DNA of 64,000 nucleotides from CAVTWY01 sp963738575 (GTDB lineage Bacteria > Pseudomonadota > Gammaproteobacteria > Burkholderiales > Burkholderiaceae_C): assembly GCA_963738575.1 (NCBI GenBank), contig CAVTWY010000002.1, positions 186,001 to 250,000 of the forward strand, given 5' to 3'. Made by a program: the position numbers and the translations under genes. Positions 7,923-15,440 of the stretch are shown piece by piece. Position 1 is the stretch's first letter. The number at the start of each line of letters is the position of its first letter. The notes under the pieces are model-generated. The model was not told where the DNA came from, made no database searches, and saw only the letters and a program-made list of their open reading frames with translations.

Positions 7923-9977
7923 TTATCGCGTGAGCACTGACGACGAAAAGGCGCTGATGGTTGCGCGCCGCGACGCCTGTTTGGTTGCATGTGCAAATTG
8001 ACGCCACCAGCGTGAGTCGGGTCGTTTGGCGTCTGCCGCGGCGTATCGATACTGGTCTAGGGCATCCAGCGCTTGTGCGACAGCTTCGCCCGCGGCTCCC
8101 AAGTCGTCGCGCACCCTTCGGGCGAGGGTCCGGGGTGCTTCATGAGTTTGTGCCTCAACCCCCAGTTGCTGCAAGGCCTCGCGCACGTCTGCTTGCAGGC
8201 GTTCCCACGGATCGCGTCGGCGTCGGTCCCACCAAGCCCAGGCGGCAGCCGCCACGCTGGACGCGACGAGCAGGCCAACCACCGCGTAAAGCAAATGCTC
8301 CCATTGCGGTCGGTCAACGCCCAGCTTTTTCAACAGGTCAAACTGATTGCCTCTCGAGTACTGAACAACCCATCGATTCCAACGCAGTTGTGCCGTTTCC
8401 CAGTGGTGGCGCAAGCTGGGCAACAGGGAAGGGTCGATGGTCTCAAGCATGCTGCTCATCAATGAGGGGGTGGGGCGCAGAGTGGTGCCCAACAGGACGC
8501 GCTCTGGGGCCACAGCGGCCGTGGGGTCCACACGCCACCAACCTCGGTCTGGCGTCCACACCTCAACCCAAGCGTGTGCGTTTTGCTGACGCACCACATG
8601 CCACCCGTCCTGCAGTGCCGTGTCGACACCTTGATAGCCCGTGACAATGCGAGCTGGCACGCCCAACGTCCGCAGGATGAACACGGTCGCACTTGCGAAG
8701 TGCTCGCAGAACCCCTCGCGGCGATCCAACCAAAACTCGTCGATGGCCAAGAATCCCCTTGCATCGCCATAGGTGCCAGGCGTCATCGTGTAAGTGAAGC
8801 TGCTATTGATTTGCCCCAACAGGCGCTGCACCACGGCTTCGACGCCCAGGGTTTGCAGCGTGGGGTCGCGTGCCAACCAAGCATTGACCCACGCCGTGGT
8901 GCGGGGGTTGGACTCCGCAGGAACCAACAAACTCTCGGTCACGGCGGGATCGGTGGGATGAACGCCAAAGCGGATTTGTGGGTGCGCCACCGCTTGGAAG
9001 GAAAGCCGCTGTGTCAAAGGTCGCTCGACTTTCCACTGCATGTCGCCCATCAGCCGCGGTGCGTCTGCCGCAAAGGGGGCGGTGTCGATGCTGGATGTCC
9101 ATTCAAGTGCAGGCAGTACGTTGAACTCGGTGGGCTCAAGCACCACCTGATACGGCAAGGCGGGGCCTTGCACCTGCGTTTGCACACCAGCCCCCGAAGG
9201 CACAACTTTGGAAGGTCGCCACTCACGGCCATCAAAGCGCGTCAGCACCGGCCCCCGAAAGTAGAGTTGCGACGACGCTGGCGCTGGCCCTTCAAAACGC
9301 ACGCGAAAGGCGATGCGGTCGTCGTTGACCAATTCGGCAATGCCGCCCATGCGAAGTGAGTTCGACAAACCAGTCAGTGCCTTGCCACCTTGATCGGCAC
9401 CCCACAACGGCCCGATGCGTGGAAAGATCATGAACATGATGGCCATCACCGGCAAACTCCATCCCGCCATGCGAGCAGCGATGCCACTTGCTTGACGCAG
9501 AGAAGGGCGCCCCGACGGAATGTTGGCCAGCACCAGTGCCGTTAACAGCCCCCATACCGACAGCAACATGGCCATGGCAACCGGGAGCGATTGGGAGTAG
9601 AAAAAATTGGTGATGATGAGGAAGAAGCCCAGAAAGAAGACCACCAATGCATCGCGGCGTGCTCGCAGCTCCAGTGTTTTGATCACCACGAGCATCACCA
9701 GCAATGTGACGCCCGGGTCTTTGCCAATCACGGTGCCAAACGTCCACCAGGTCAACCCCACCGCCAAAGCAAGCATGGCCATGCGCACCGACGTGGGCGG
9801 CAAGCGGCGTGCGCCCCACGCCAGCGAGGCACGCCAAAGCAATAGCATGCTTGTCAGGACGATGCACCACCACGGCAGGTGCCAGGCGTGGGGCAGCAGC
9901 GTCCAGGCGATGACCGCCAACAGCAGCAGCGTGTCGCGCGACTCACGCGGCACATTGAGCAGGTTGCTTTGCTTCAT
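7923..9977 (-). CDS. tgpA: TgpA-family transglutaminase-like membrane protein (DUF3488 + transglutaminase core)
   Basis: The N-terminal third holds several membrane helices (the DUF3488 region). A large periplasmic part follows with a transglutaminase-like fold, then one membrane helix and a C-terminal DUF4129-like tail. The expected catalytic triad is present: Cys in REGFCEHFASATVFILR, His in QNAHAWVEVW and Asp in WWRVDPTAA. The family is known from Pseudomonas TgpA, which is essential there, but its physiological substrate is not settled. Its start overlaps the DUF58 stop (ATGA) and it ends 6 bases before the transglycosylase gene. This context suggests a role in the envelope. Length (684 residues) is normal. 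Confidence 0.9.
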   Translation of the reverse strand: MKQSNLLNVPRESRDTLLLLAVIAWTLLPHAWHLPWWCIVLTSMLLLWRASLAWGARRLPPTSVRMAMLALAVGLTWWTFGTVIGKDPGVTLLVMLVVIKTLELRARRDALVVFFLGFFLIITNFFYSQSLPVAMAMLLSVWGLLTALVLANIPSGRPSLRQASGIAARMAGWSLPVMAIMFMIFPRIGPLWGADQGGKALTGLSNSLRMGGIAELVNDDRIAFRVRFEGPAPASSQLYFRGPVLTRFDGREWRPSKVVPSGAGVQTQVQGPALPYQVVLEPTEFNVLPALEWTSSIDTAPFAADAPRLMGDMQWKVERPLTQRLSFQAVAHPQIRFGVHPTDPAVTESLLVPAESNPRTTAWVNAWLARDPTLQTLGVEAVVQRLLGQINSSFTYTMTPGTYGDARGFLAIDEFWLDRREGFCEHFASATVFILRTLGVPARIVTGYQGVDTALQDGWHVVRQQNAHAWVEVWTPDRGWWRVDPTAAVAPERVLLGTTLRPTPSLMSSMLETIDPSLLPSLRHHWETAQLRWNRWVVQYSRGNQFDLLKKLGVDRPQWEHLLYAVVGLLVASSVAAAAWAWWDRRRRDPWERLQADVREALQQLGVEAQTHEAPRTLARRVRDDLGAAGEAVAQALDALDQYRYAAADAKRPDSRWWRQFAHATKQASRRATISAFSSSVLTR

Positions 9978-10960
9978 GCTGACCTGCGTGGTTGGCCCTC
10001 AAAGGCAGCAAGTGCATTGAGCGCGCGAACGCGGTGCGCGTTGCCAAGGCTTGGTGCAATGTCGCCGCTTGGCAGACGCACACCGTGCGCCAAACCTTGA
10101 GCCGACGCCGCATTGACCCATGCCGACAGCCGCGAGAGCCGTGCCTCGTTGCCCAGCCCCTGAGTGCTTTGCCAATCAAACCAAAGTTCACGATCAACAA
10201 TGGTGGTGGTGTCGCGGCTGACCAGCTCACCCGTGCGAGCAACTTTCTTCCACACAATGCGGCGCATGGCGTCACCGCGCTGCCAAGGTCGCACGCCCTC
10301 CCATTCGTCCCCCTCGCGCTGAGCGCGAATGTTGCCGCCTTGGTTTGATTCGGCTGGTTTGGGCCACGGTGCCGTTGGGCGTTCTGGCGTAGGCCATGCC
10401 AACACCCTGGATTCAGGTCGCCAGATCGTCCATGCTTTGAACAAGCCAAAAGGAAACCGGGTTTCAACACGAATCACAGGCACGTCATGCCAGCCACGAT
10501 GCTGCGGCAGCATCGAGAGGGTGATTGATTTCTGAGAGCCTGCCGCCACATCGGTGTGGGCGATGGCGCTGTACCGGCCCGCGCGCCGATCGCCGTCAAA
10601 TTCGATGGCCAAGCCGTGGCGTTCGCGATCTTGAGCACTCACCACCACTTCGATGGCCACGGGTTCAAGTGCAAAGCCCGTGCCCGGGGGGCGCATGTGC
10701 AATCCGATGCCCCGCAGGGTGCGGTGCGTGACCTGCATCGACACAACGCCAATGCCCACCAGCAAGAAAATCAGCATGTACCCCAGGTTGAGCTGGTAGT
10801 TGATGGTCGCCACCAGATCAACCACCAGCATGGCGGCAAACGACCAACCGGCCGGCGTGGGCAGGATGTAAATGTTGCGCTGGTTCAACGTGCAACTGTC
10901 GGTGCGCGGCAGTCGTGCTTGCCACCAGCGGCGTGCGCGTTCACTCAAGGACGATGGCAT
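9974..10960 (-). CDS. DUF58 domain-containing membrane protein
   Basis: DUF58 proteins are regularly encoded between a MoxR ATPase and a TgpA-type protein, as here. Two membrane helices near the N-terminus (IYILPTPAGWSFAAMLVV and the following segment) are followed by a soluble domain. The DUF58 core is marked by REGDEWEGVRPWQRGDAMRRIVWKKVART near the C-terminus. The function is unknown; a metal-binding or VWA-like fold has been proposed for the family. I chose the ATG at 10960. An in-frame TTG at 11002 would add 14 residues and leave only 6 bases after moxR. The stop overlaps the tgpA start by four bases. Confidence 0.87.
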   Translation of the reverse strand: MPSSLSERARRWWQARLPRTDSCTLNQRNIYILPTPAGWSFAAMLVVDLVATINYQLNLGYMLIFLLVGIGVVSMQVTHRTLRGIGLHMRPPGTGFALEPVAIEVVVSAQDRERHGLAIEFDGDRRAGRYSAIAHTDVAAGSQKSITLSMLPQHRGWHDVPVIRVETRFPFGLFKAWTIWRPESRVLAWPTPERPTAPWPKPAESNQGGNIRAQREGDEWEGVRPWQRGDAMRRIVWKKVARTGELVSRDTTTIVDRELWFDWQSTQGLGNEARLSRLSAWVNAASAQGLAHGVRLPSGDIAPSLGNAHRVRALNALAAFEGQPRRSA

Positions 10961-11008
10961 GCGGCGTGACTGCTGGGTTCGCAACAAGAAGGACTGGTGC
11001 AACAGGTG

Positions 11009-11965
11009 TCAAGGCAACGCAATGGCTTTCATCAGCACTTGAACCTGAGCCTCGCTGCCCACGCCAGCGCCTGGCACCGGGTTGAGTCGGTGGGCCATGG
11101 TTTGAACCATCACGGCCTGGACGTCGTCCGGAGCCACGTAGTCGCGCGCATCCATCAAGGCGCGTGCCTTGGCGGCCCGCAGCATGGCAATGCCTGCGCG
11201 TGGGCTCAAGCCTTCCACAAACCATTGGCCACTGCGCGATGCCGTGATGATGGCCTGCACGTAGTCCAGCAACGCATCCGTGGTGCGTACCACTTGAAGT
11301 GACCGCTGGATGGTGGCCAATTCGGCGGCGGTCATCACAGGCGTGAGACTGGCCACGCTTTCGCGGCGGTCGGTACCCGTCAAAAGCGCTCGCTCGCTGG
11401 CGCGATCGGGGTAACCCAGCGAGATGCGCATCAAGAATCGGTCCAATTGGCTCTCGGGCAGAGGGTAGGTGCCCAACTGGTCCGTGGGGTTTTGAGTGGC
11501 GATGACAAAAAACGGGTCAGGCAGGCGGTGCGTTTGGTTGTCGACCGTGACTTGGTGTTCTTCCATGGCCTCCAGCAACGCGCTTTGCGTTTTGGGGCCT
11601 GCGCGGTTGATCTCGTCAGCGAGCAGCACATTGGCAAACACGGGGCCTGGGTGAAAAACGAAAGCGTCTTTTTGGCGCTCAAAGACGCTTACGCCGAGCA
11701 TGTCGGAGGGCAACAAATCAGCCGTGAACTGGACGCGAGAGTAGGACAAGCCCAATGACGCTGCAATGGCATGCGAAAGGGTGGTTTTGCCAACACCGGG
11801 CACGTCCTCGATCAGCAGGTGACCGCCGGCAATCATGCACACGGCACAGTCCTCGATCTGGGGGCGCTTGCCCACAATGATCGTGCTAATCTGATCAACC
11901 AGACGGACCAAACGGCGGGTGATCTCGGGGTCGATGCGCGAGGGCGTCTTGATGTTTGAACTCAT
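11009..11965 (-). CDS. MoxR-family AAA+ ATPase
   Basis: MoxR ATPases are chaperone-like AAA+ proteins thought to act with the DUF58 and TgpA partners encoded just downstream. The product has a Walker A motif (EDVPGVGKTTLSHA), Walker B (VLLADEINRAGPKTQSALLEAM), sensor 1 (FFVIATQNPTDQLGTYPLPESQLDRF) and a C-terminal lid (SPRAGIAMLRAAKARALMD). The open frame runs further upstream, but the ATG at 11965 is preferred. It has an AAGG Shine-Dalgarno sequence at normal distance, and longer versions would overlap the divergent deacetylase gene. Only 33 bases separate the two divergent starts. It is the first gene of a four-gene operon. Confidence 0.93.
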   Translation of the reverse strand: MSSNIKTPSRIDPEITRRLVRLVDQISTIIVGKRPQIEDCAVCMIAGGHLLIEDVPGVGKTTLSHAIAASLGLSYSRVQFTADLLPSDMLGVSVFERQKDAFVFHPGPVFANVLLADEINRAGPKTQSALLEAMEEHQVTVDNQTHRLPDPFFVIATQNPTDQLGTYPLPESQLDRFLMRISLGYPDRASERALLTGTDRRESVASLTPVMTAAELATIQRSLQVVRTTDALLDYVQAIITASRSGQWFVEGLSPRAGIAMLRAAKARALMDARDYVAPDDVQAVMVQTMAHRLNPVPGAGVGSEAQVQVLMKAIALP

Positions 11966-11998
11966 CCTCGAAACCTTACCGGAAAAAGCAGCCATCCG

Positions 11999-12937
11999 AT
12001 GACGACAGCTTTGTACAGTCATGCTGAATGTCGCACTCACGACATGGGCGAGGGGCATCCCGAGTGCCCCGCACGGCTCGATGCCATCTTTGATCACCTT
12101 ATTGCAACGGGTTTGGACCTGGCGCTGCAACATCGCGATGCGCCGCTGGTGTCACTGGAAGACGTGGCGCGGGCCCACACCTCGTCCTATGCAAATGAGA
12201 TCAGTGCATTGATGATCGACCTCGAGCGTGACGGAAGTCACAAAGCGATCGACCCCGACACGATGGCATGTCCCCAGACGTGGCGCGCCATGCAGCGCGC
12301 GGCCGGCGCGGCGGTCGCAGCCACCGACGCGGTGCTGAAGGGTGACATCAAGAACGCTTTCTGCGCCGTGCGACCCCCTGGCCACCACGCCACACGCGAT
12401 CAGGCCATGGGGTTTTGTTTTTTCAACAACGTGGCCATCGCGGCCCGGCGTGCATTGGACGTCCACGGCCTGCAGCGGGTGGCCATCGTTGACTTTGACG
12501 TGCACCATGGCAATGGCACCGAAGACATCATCGCGGGGGATGAAAGGGTGCTGATGGTGAGTATTTTTCAGCATCCGTTGTACCCCTACAGTGGTGGGGT
12601 GCCCAAGGGCGAAAACATGGTCAATGTGCCCGTGCCTCCTTACACCCGTGGCCCCGAAGTGCGCGAATTGATTGAGGCCAATTGGATGCCGCGCTTGGAG
12701 GCGTTCAAGCCACAAATGATTTTCATCTCTGCAGGATTTGACGCGCACCGCGAGGACGAGTTGGGGCAACTGGGGTTGGTGGAGTCTGACTACAGCTGGA
12801 TCACTCAACGCATCGTCGAAGTGGCCAATCGCCACGCGCAAGGTCGCATCGTGTCGTCACTGGAAGGTGGTTATGCGCTGGGTGCCCTGGCACGAAGTGT
12901 GGCAGCCCACCTGCGTGTTTTGGCTGACGTGGCCTAA
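11999..12937 (+). CDS. histone deacetylase family protein (class II-like amidohydrolase)
   Basis: Bacterial members of this zinc-dependent family remove acetyl or similar groups from polyamines, lysines or other amides; the substrate here cannot be read from the sequence. Motifs are GEGHPECPARL near the N-terminus, AVRPPGHHA with the active-site His pair, FDVHHGNGT with zinc-binding Asp and His, FISAGFDAH with the next zinc Asp, and SLEGGYALGALA near the C-terminus. All catalytic residues expected for an active enzyme are seen. Length (312 residues) is typical. It is followed 14 bases later by the mscS-like gene, probably in one transcript, and it diverges tightly from moxR. Confidence 0.92.
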   Translation: MTTALYSHAECRTHDMGEGHPECPARLDAIFDHLIATGLDLALQHRDAPLVSLEDVARAHTSSYANEISALMIDLERDGSHKAIDPDTMACPQTWRAMQRAAGAAVAATDAVLKGDIKNAFCAVRPPGHHATRDQAMGFCFFNNVAIAARRALDVHGLQRVAIVDFDVHHGNGTEDIIAGDERVLMVSIFQHPLYPYSGGVPKGENMVNVPVPPYTRGPEVRELIEANWMPRLEAFKPQMIFISAGFDAHREDELGQLGLVESDYSWITQRIVEVANRHAQGRIVSSLEGGYALGALARSVAAHLRVLADVA

Positions 12938-12951
12938 CGGCTGAAGCGACT

Positions 12952-14202
12952 ATGAATCAGGTTAACGACTGGGTGGCAGCGCTGGGCAAACCGGGTGTGG
13001 TTCTGGAGGCCGCCGCATTGGTTGTCTGCATTGGCGTGGCATGGCTGATTGCGCGGTCTTATCGTCGCAACCCAAACCGCGAGCGCAGCGCATGGACGTC
13101 ACAGCATGCCTTGAGCGGGGTGCTCTTCCCCGTGCTTTCGTTGGTGTTGGTGCTGATCCTGCGCTGGCTGATGCGCGACTCAGTACCTGGCGTGTTGATG
13201 CAAATAGCGCTACCGATTTTGGCGTCGTTGGTGATGATTCGTGTGGTGGCGCGAGGCCTTCGCGCCGCGTTTCCAGCCTCGGGGCTGGTTCGGGCCATCG
13301 AGAAGACCTTCAGTTGGGTGGTTTGGGGGTTGATGGTGCTTTGGGTGACTGGTGTGCTGCCGCTGTTGTTGGCCGAGGCCGACGCCGTGAAATGGACACT
13401 TGGCGGGTCACCGGTATCACTGCGCAGTTTGATTGAGGGTGGTTTAAGCGCGGCGGCCGTTTTGGTGGCCGTGTTGTGGTTGTCGTCATTGATTGAGGCT
13501 CGTTTGCTGTCGCCCGGTGCCACCAATGTGTCGCTGCGAAAGATCGCGGCCAACGGGTCGCGGGCCCTGCTGTTGGTGGTGGGGGTTTTGTTGGCACTCA
13601 CAGCTGCGGGCATTCCGGTGGCGGCGCTGGGGGTCTTTGGCGGCGCCATTGGGGTGGGCATTGGCTTCGGTTTGCAGAAGCTTGCAGCAAACTATGTTTC
13701 GGGATTTGTGATCTTGGCGGAACGCAGTTTGCGCATCGGTGATGTGGTGAAGGTGGATGGTTTTGAAGGCTGCATCACCGACATTGCGACGCGTTACACG
13801 GTGGTGCGCGCACTGGACGGGCGCGAGTCGATCGTGCCCAATGAGTTGTTGATGACGCAGCGGGTTGAGAACCATTCGCTGGCCGACCGCAAGTTGCTCG
13901 GCAGCACGGCGGTGCAAGTGGCGTATGGCACCGACTTGGATGTGTTGCTGCCCGCACTTGAAAAGGTGGTGGCCGCCGCAAGCCCGAGGGTGCTTGCGAA
14001 CCCAGAGCCGTCGGCGCAGTTGAAGGAGTTTGCCGCTGACGGGTTGACGCTGGGGATCCAATACTGGATCGGCGACCCCGAGAACGGGCAGGGCAATGTG
14101 CGAAGCGACGTCAATTTGGCACTTTTGCGTTACCTGAACGCACACGGCATCGAGATTCCGTTTCCGCAGCGGGTGGTGCGCATGCAGCCACAGGCCGACT
14201 AG
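12952..14202 (+). CDS. MscS-family mechanosensitive ion channel
   Basis: MscS channels open on membrane tension and release solutes after hypo-osmotic shock. This 416-residue protein has about five membrane helices. The last is the pore-lining TM3-like helix with small residues (GVFGGAIGVGIGFGLQKLAANYVSGF). The beta domain follows (RSLRIGDVVKVDGFEGCITDI, then the RESIVPNELLMT motif) and then the alpha/beta cage domain. The IPN-type motif appears as IVPNELL. Extra N-terminal helices make it longer than E. coli MscS, like many proteobacterial paralogues. Its stop overlaps the stop of ribH2 on the other strand. Confidence 0.92.
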   Translation: MNQVNDWVAALGKPGVVLEAAALVVCIGVAWLIARSYRRNPNRERSAWTSQHALSGVLFPVLSLVLVLILRWLMRDSVPGVLMQIALPILASLVMIRVVARGLRAAFPASGLVRAIEKTFSWVVWGLMVLWVTGVLPLLLAEADAVKWTLGGSPVSLRSLIEGGLSAAAVLVAVLWLSSLIEARLLSPGATNVSLRKIAANGSRALLLVVGVLLALTAAGIPVAALGVFGGAIGVGIGFGLQKLAANYVSGFVILAERSLRIGDVVKVDGFEGCITDIATRYTVVRALDGRESIVPNELLMTQRVENHSLADRKLLGSTAVQVAYGTDLDVLLPALEKVVAAASPRVLANPEPSAQLKEFAADGLTLGIQYWIGDPENGQGNVRSDVNLALLRYLNAHGIEIPFPQRVVRMQPQAD

Positions 14203-14693
14203 GTTGTTGTTGCGGCTGGAAGTGCGCGCAGTGCCGCCAAGGTTTCTAGGCAGGCTCTGGCGACTTCGGCGCCTTTTTTCTCCAAGTGCTCTCTGAAGAA
14301 CGCCTCGTGCTCGGCACTTTCGTGAAAGTCACGTGGTGTCAGGACGGCTGAAAAGACTGGGGTGTCGGTGTCAAGCTGCACGCGCATCAAGCCGTCGATC
14401 ACAGCCGCAGCCACAAACTCGTGACGGTAGATGCCACCGTTGACCACCAAGCCACAAGCAATGACGGCGTCGTAGCGCTTGGACCTTGCCAGTCGCATGG
14501 CGTGCAAGGGGATTTCAAAGGCTCCGGGCACTTCGAAGTGATCCAGATTGGCGGCCGACGGGTTTCCGGCTGCAAATGCTTTGTGGATGGCGTCGGTGCC
14601 TCGCGTGACGATGCCACGGTGCCATGCTGACGAGACGAGTGCGATGCGTGGGGCGCCTGGGTACGTGGCGCTGTGTTTGGTGGACTGATTCAT
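14199..14693 (-). CDS. ribH: 6,7-dimethyl-8-ribityllumazine synthase, type II (RibH2-like)
   Basis: The enzyme condenses 5-amino-6-ribitylaminouracil with dihydroxybutanone phosphate to make the lumazine precursor of riboflavin. The 164-residue product has the family motifs FEVPGAFEIPLHAMRLARS and YDAVIACGLVVNGGIYRHEFVAAAVIDGL. The GGIYRHEFVA and LTPRDFHES wording resembles the RibH2 type known from Brucella and rhizobia rather than the classical 60-mer enzyme, whose motif reads GGTPHFEYV. The start at 14693 was chosen because the FMN riboswitch lies directly upstream. The longer open frame would run through the riboswitch and a hexanucleotide repeat. Flavin-dependent control is therefore expected. 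No other rib gene is nearby. Confidence 0.92.
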   Translation of the reverse strand: MNQSTKHSATYPGAPRIALVSSAWHRGIVTRGTDAIHKAFAAGNPSAANLDHFEVPGAFEIPLHAMRLARSKRYDAVIACGLVVNGGIYRHEFVAAAVIDGLMRVQLDTDTPVFSAVLTPRDFHESAEHEAFFREHLEKKGAEVARACLETLAALRALPAATTT

Positions 14694-14779
14694 GTTGCCT
14701 CTTGCCAGAAGATTTGCCTGAATCAGGGCGCACGCAAACAGGGCGCCTACACGCAAGCGTGATGGCGCCATGTCAGCGG

Positions 14780-14928
14780 TCTCTTTCATCCGGACTGTTA
14801 CCGTCGGCTCTGGCATCGCACCAGATCTGCTGACCCCAGCACCTGCAATGGGCCTGTGCTGGGCGCTCGCGGGCTCCTGCAGTTGCCCGCAGTTACCGCC
14901 GGTGGGGAATCGCACCCCGCCCTGAGAA
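14780..14928 (-). promoter_or_regulatory. FMN riboswitch (RFN element) of ribH
   Basis: Read on the minus strand, the element starts with TCTCAGGGCGGGGTGCGATT, followed by CCCCACCGGCGGTAACTGCG. It ends with GAGCCGACGGTAACAGTCCG and GATGAAAGAGA. These are the conserved blocks of the FMN aptamer, with a variable arm at about 14835-14880. About 87 bases separate it from the ribH start, enough for an expression platform. FMN binding should lower ribH expression. Confidence 0.96.
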
Positions 14929-14970
14929 CGCTGTCGCCACTTGAGTGGCGACGTTGTGAATATTACATCC

Positions 14971-15034
14971 TTGCTTTTGCTTTTGCTTTTGCTTTTGCTT
15001 TTGCTTTTGCTTTTGCTTTTGCTTTTGCTTTTGC
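14971..15034. repeat. hexanucleotide microsatellite (TTTTGC)n
   Basis: Ten uninterrupted copies of TTTTGC occupy 14975-15034, preceded by a partial unit at 14971-14974. The tract is non-coding in any plausible gene. It lies upstream of the FMN riboswitch as transcribed (minus strand), so it could sit in or near the ribH promoter. Simple repeats of this kind change length by slippage. Confidence 0.97.
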
Positions 15035-15056
15035 GGAGGTTGTTGGTGCTTGGGTT

Positions 15057-15286
15057 GGCGGCTTGCGGTGGGCGGGTGGGGCTCACACTGTGACGGTCGA
15101 CGCTGCGCATCGACTGCGCTGCGATGCTCGGGCTCGGGTTGCGTCGCGTAACTCACTACGCGCCCGTTGGGCGCTGCGTTCGGACACACTCGACGAGTCA
15201 GACCACGAAGCGCGCAAGCGCGCCAACCCGATCCCTGCGCTTCTCGCCGTCCCACAGTGAGCCCCACCCGCCCACCGCAAGCCGCC
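15057..15286. repeat. 30-bp perfect inverted repeat with 170-bp spacer
   Basis: The left arm at 15057-15086 begins GGCGGCTTGCGG, and the right arm at 15257-15286 ends CCGCAAGCCGCC; over 30 bases they are exact reverse complements. The complementarity continues imperfectly a little into the spacer. No convincing gene lies within, because the open frames on both strands are by-products of the repeat. Together with the flanking TTTTGC-type tracts this makes a symmetric non-coding island between ribH and the membrane protein gene. Confidence 0.92.
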
Positions 15287-15396
15287 CGTCTGGTCACTTG
15301 CATGGAGAGCAGGGTCGCTGCGCTCCCTTCGTGCTTTGCTGGCGTCGGCTGGCACTCGCTGCCCTGGGCGTCTGCGACTGAGCCAGCACCGCAACA

Positions 15397-15439
15397 AGCA
15401 AAGGCAGACAAAGCAAAAAGCAAAAGGCAAAAAGCAAAC
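15397..15439. repeat. imperfect GCAAAA-type tract, inverted counterpart of the TTTTGC repeat
   Basis: This stretch is made of AAAGC and AAAAGGC-like units, which is the TTTTGC motif read on the other strand but degenerate. It ends directly at the stop codon of the membrane protein gene (15441-15443). With the tract at 14971-15034 it gives the whole 470-base intergenic island an inverted symmetry. The part between 15287 and 15396 shows no gene or clear signal. Confidence 0.75.
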
Positions 15440-15440
15440 G

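Noticed and set aside
14971..15034. Possible CRISPR array
   Set aside because: The tract is an unbroken 6-bp repeat without spacers and has no cas genes nearby.
14199..15110. 303-residue frame with a Lys-Ser repeat ahead of RibH
   Set aside because: The extra N-terminus is a translation of the FMN riboswitch and the TTTTGC repeat; ribH starts at 14693.
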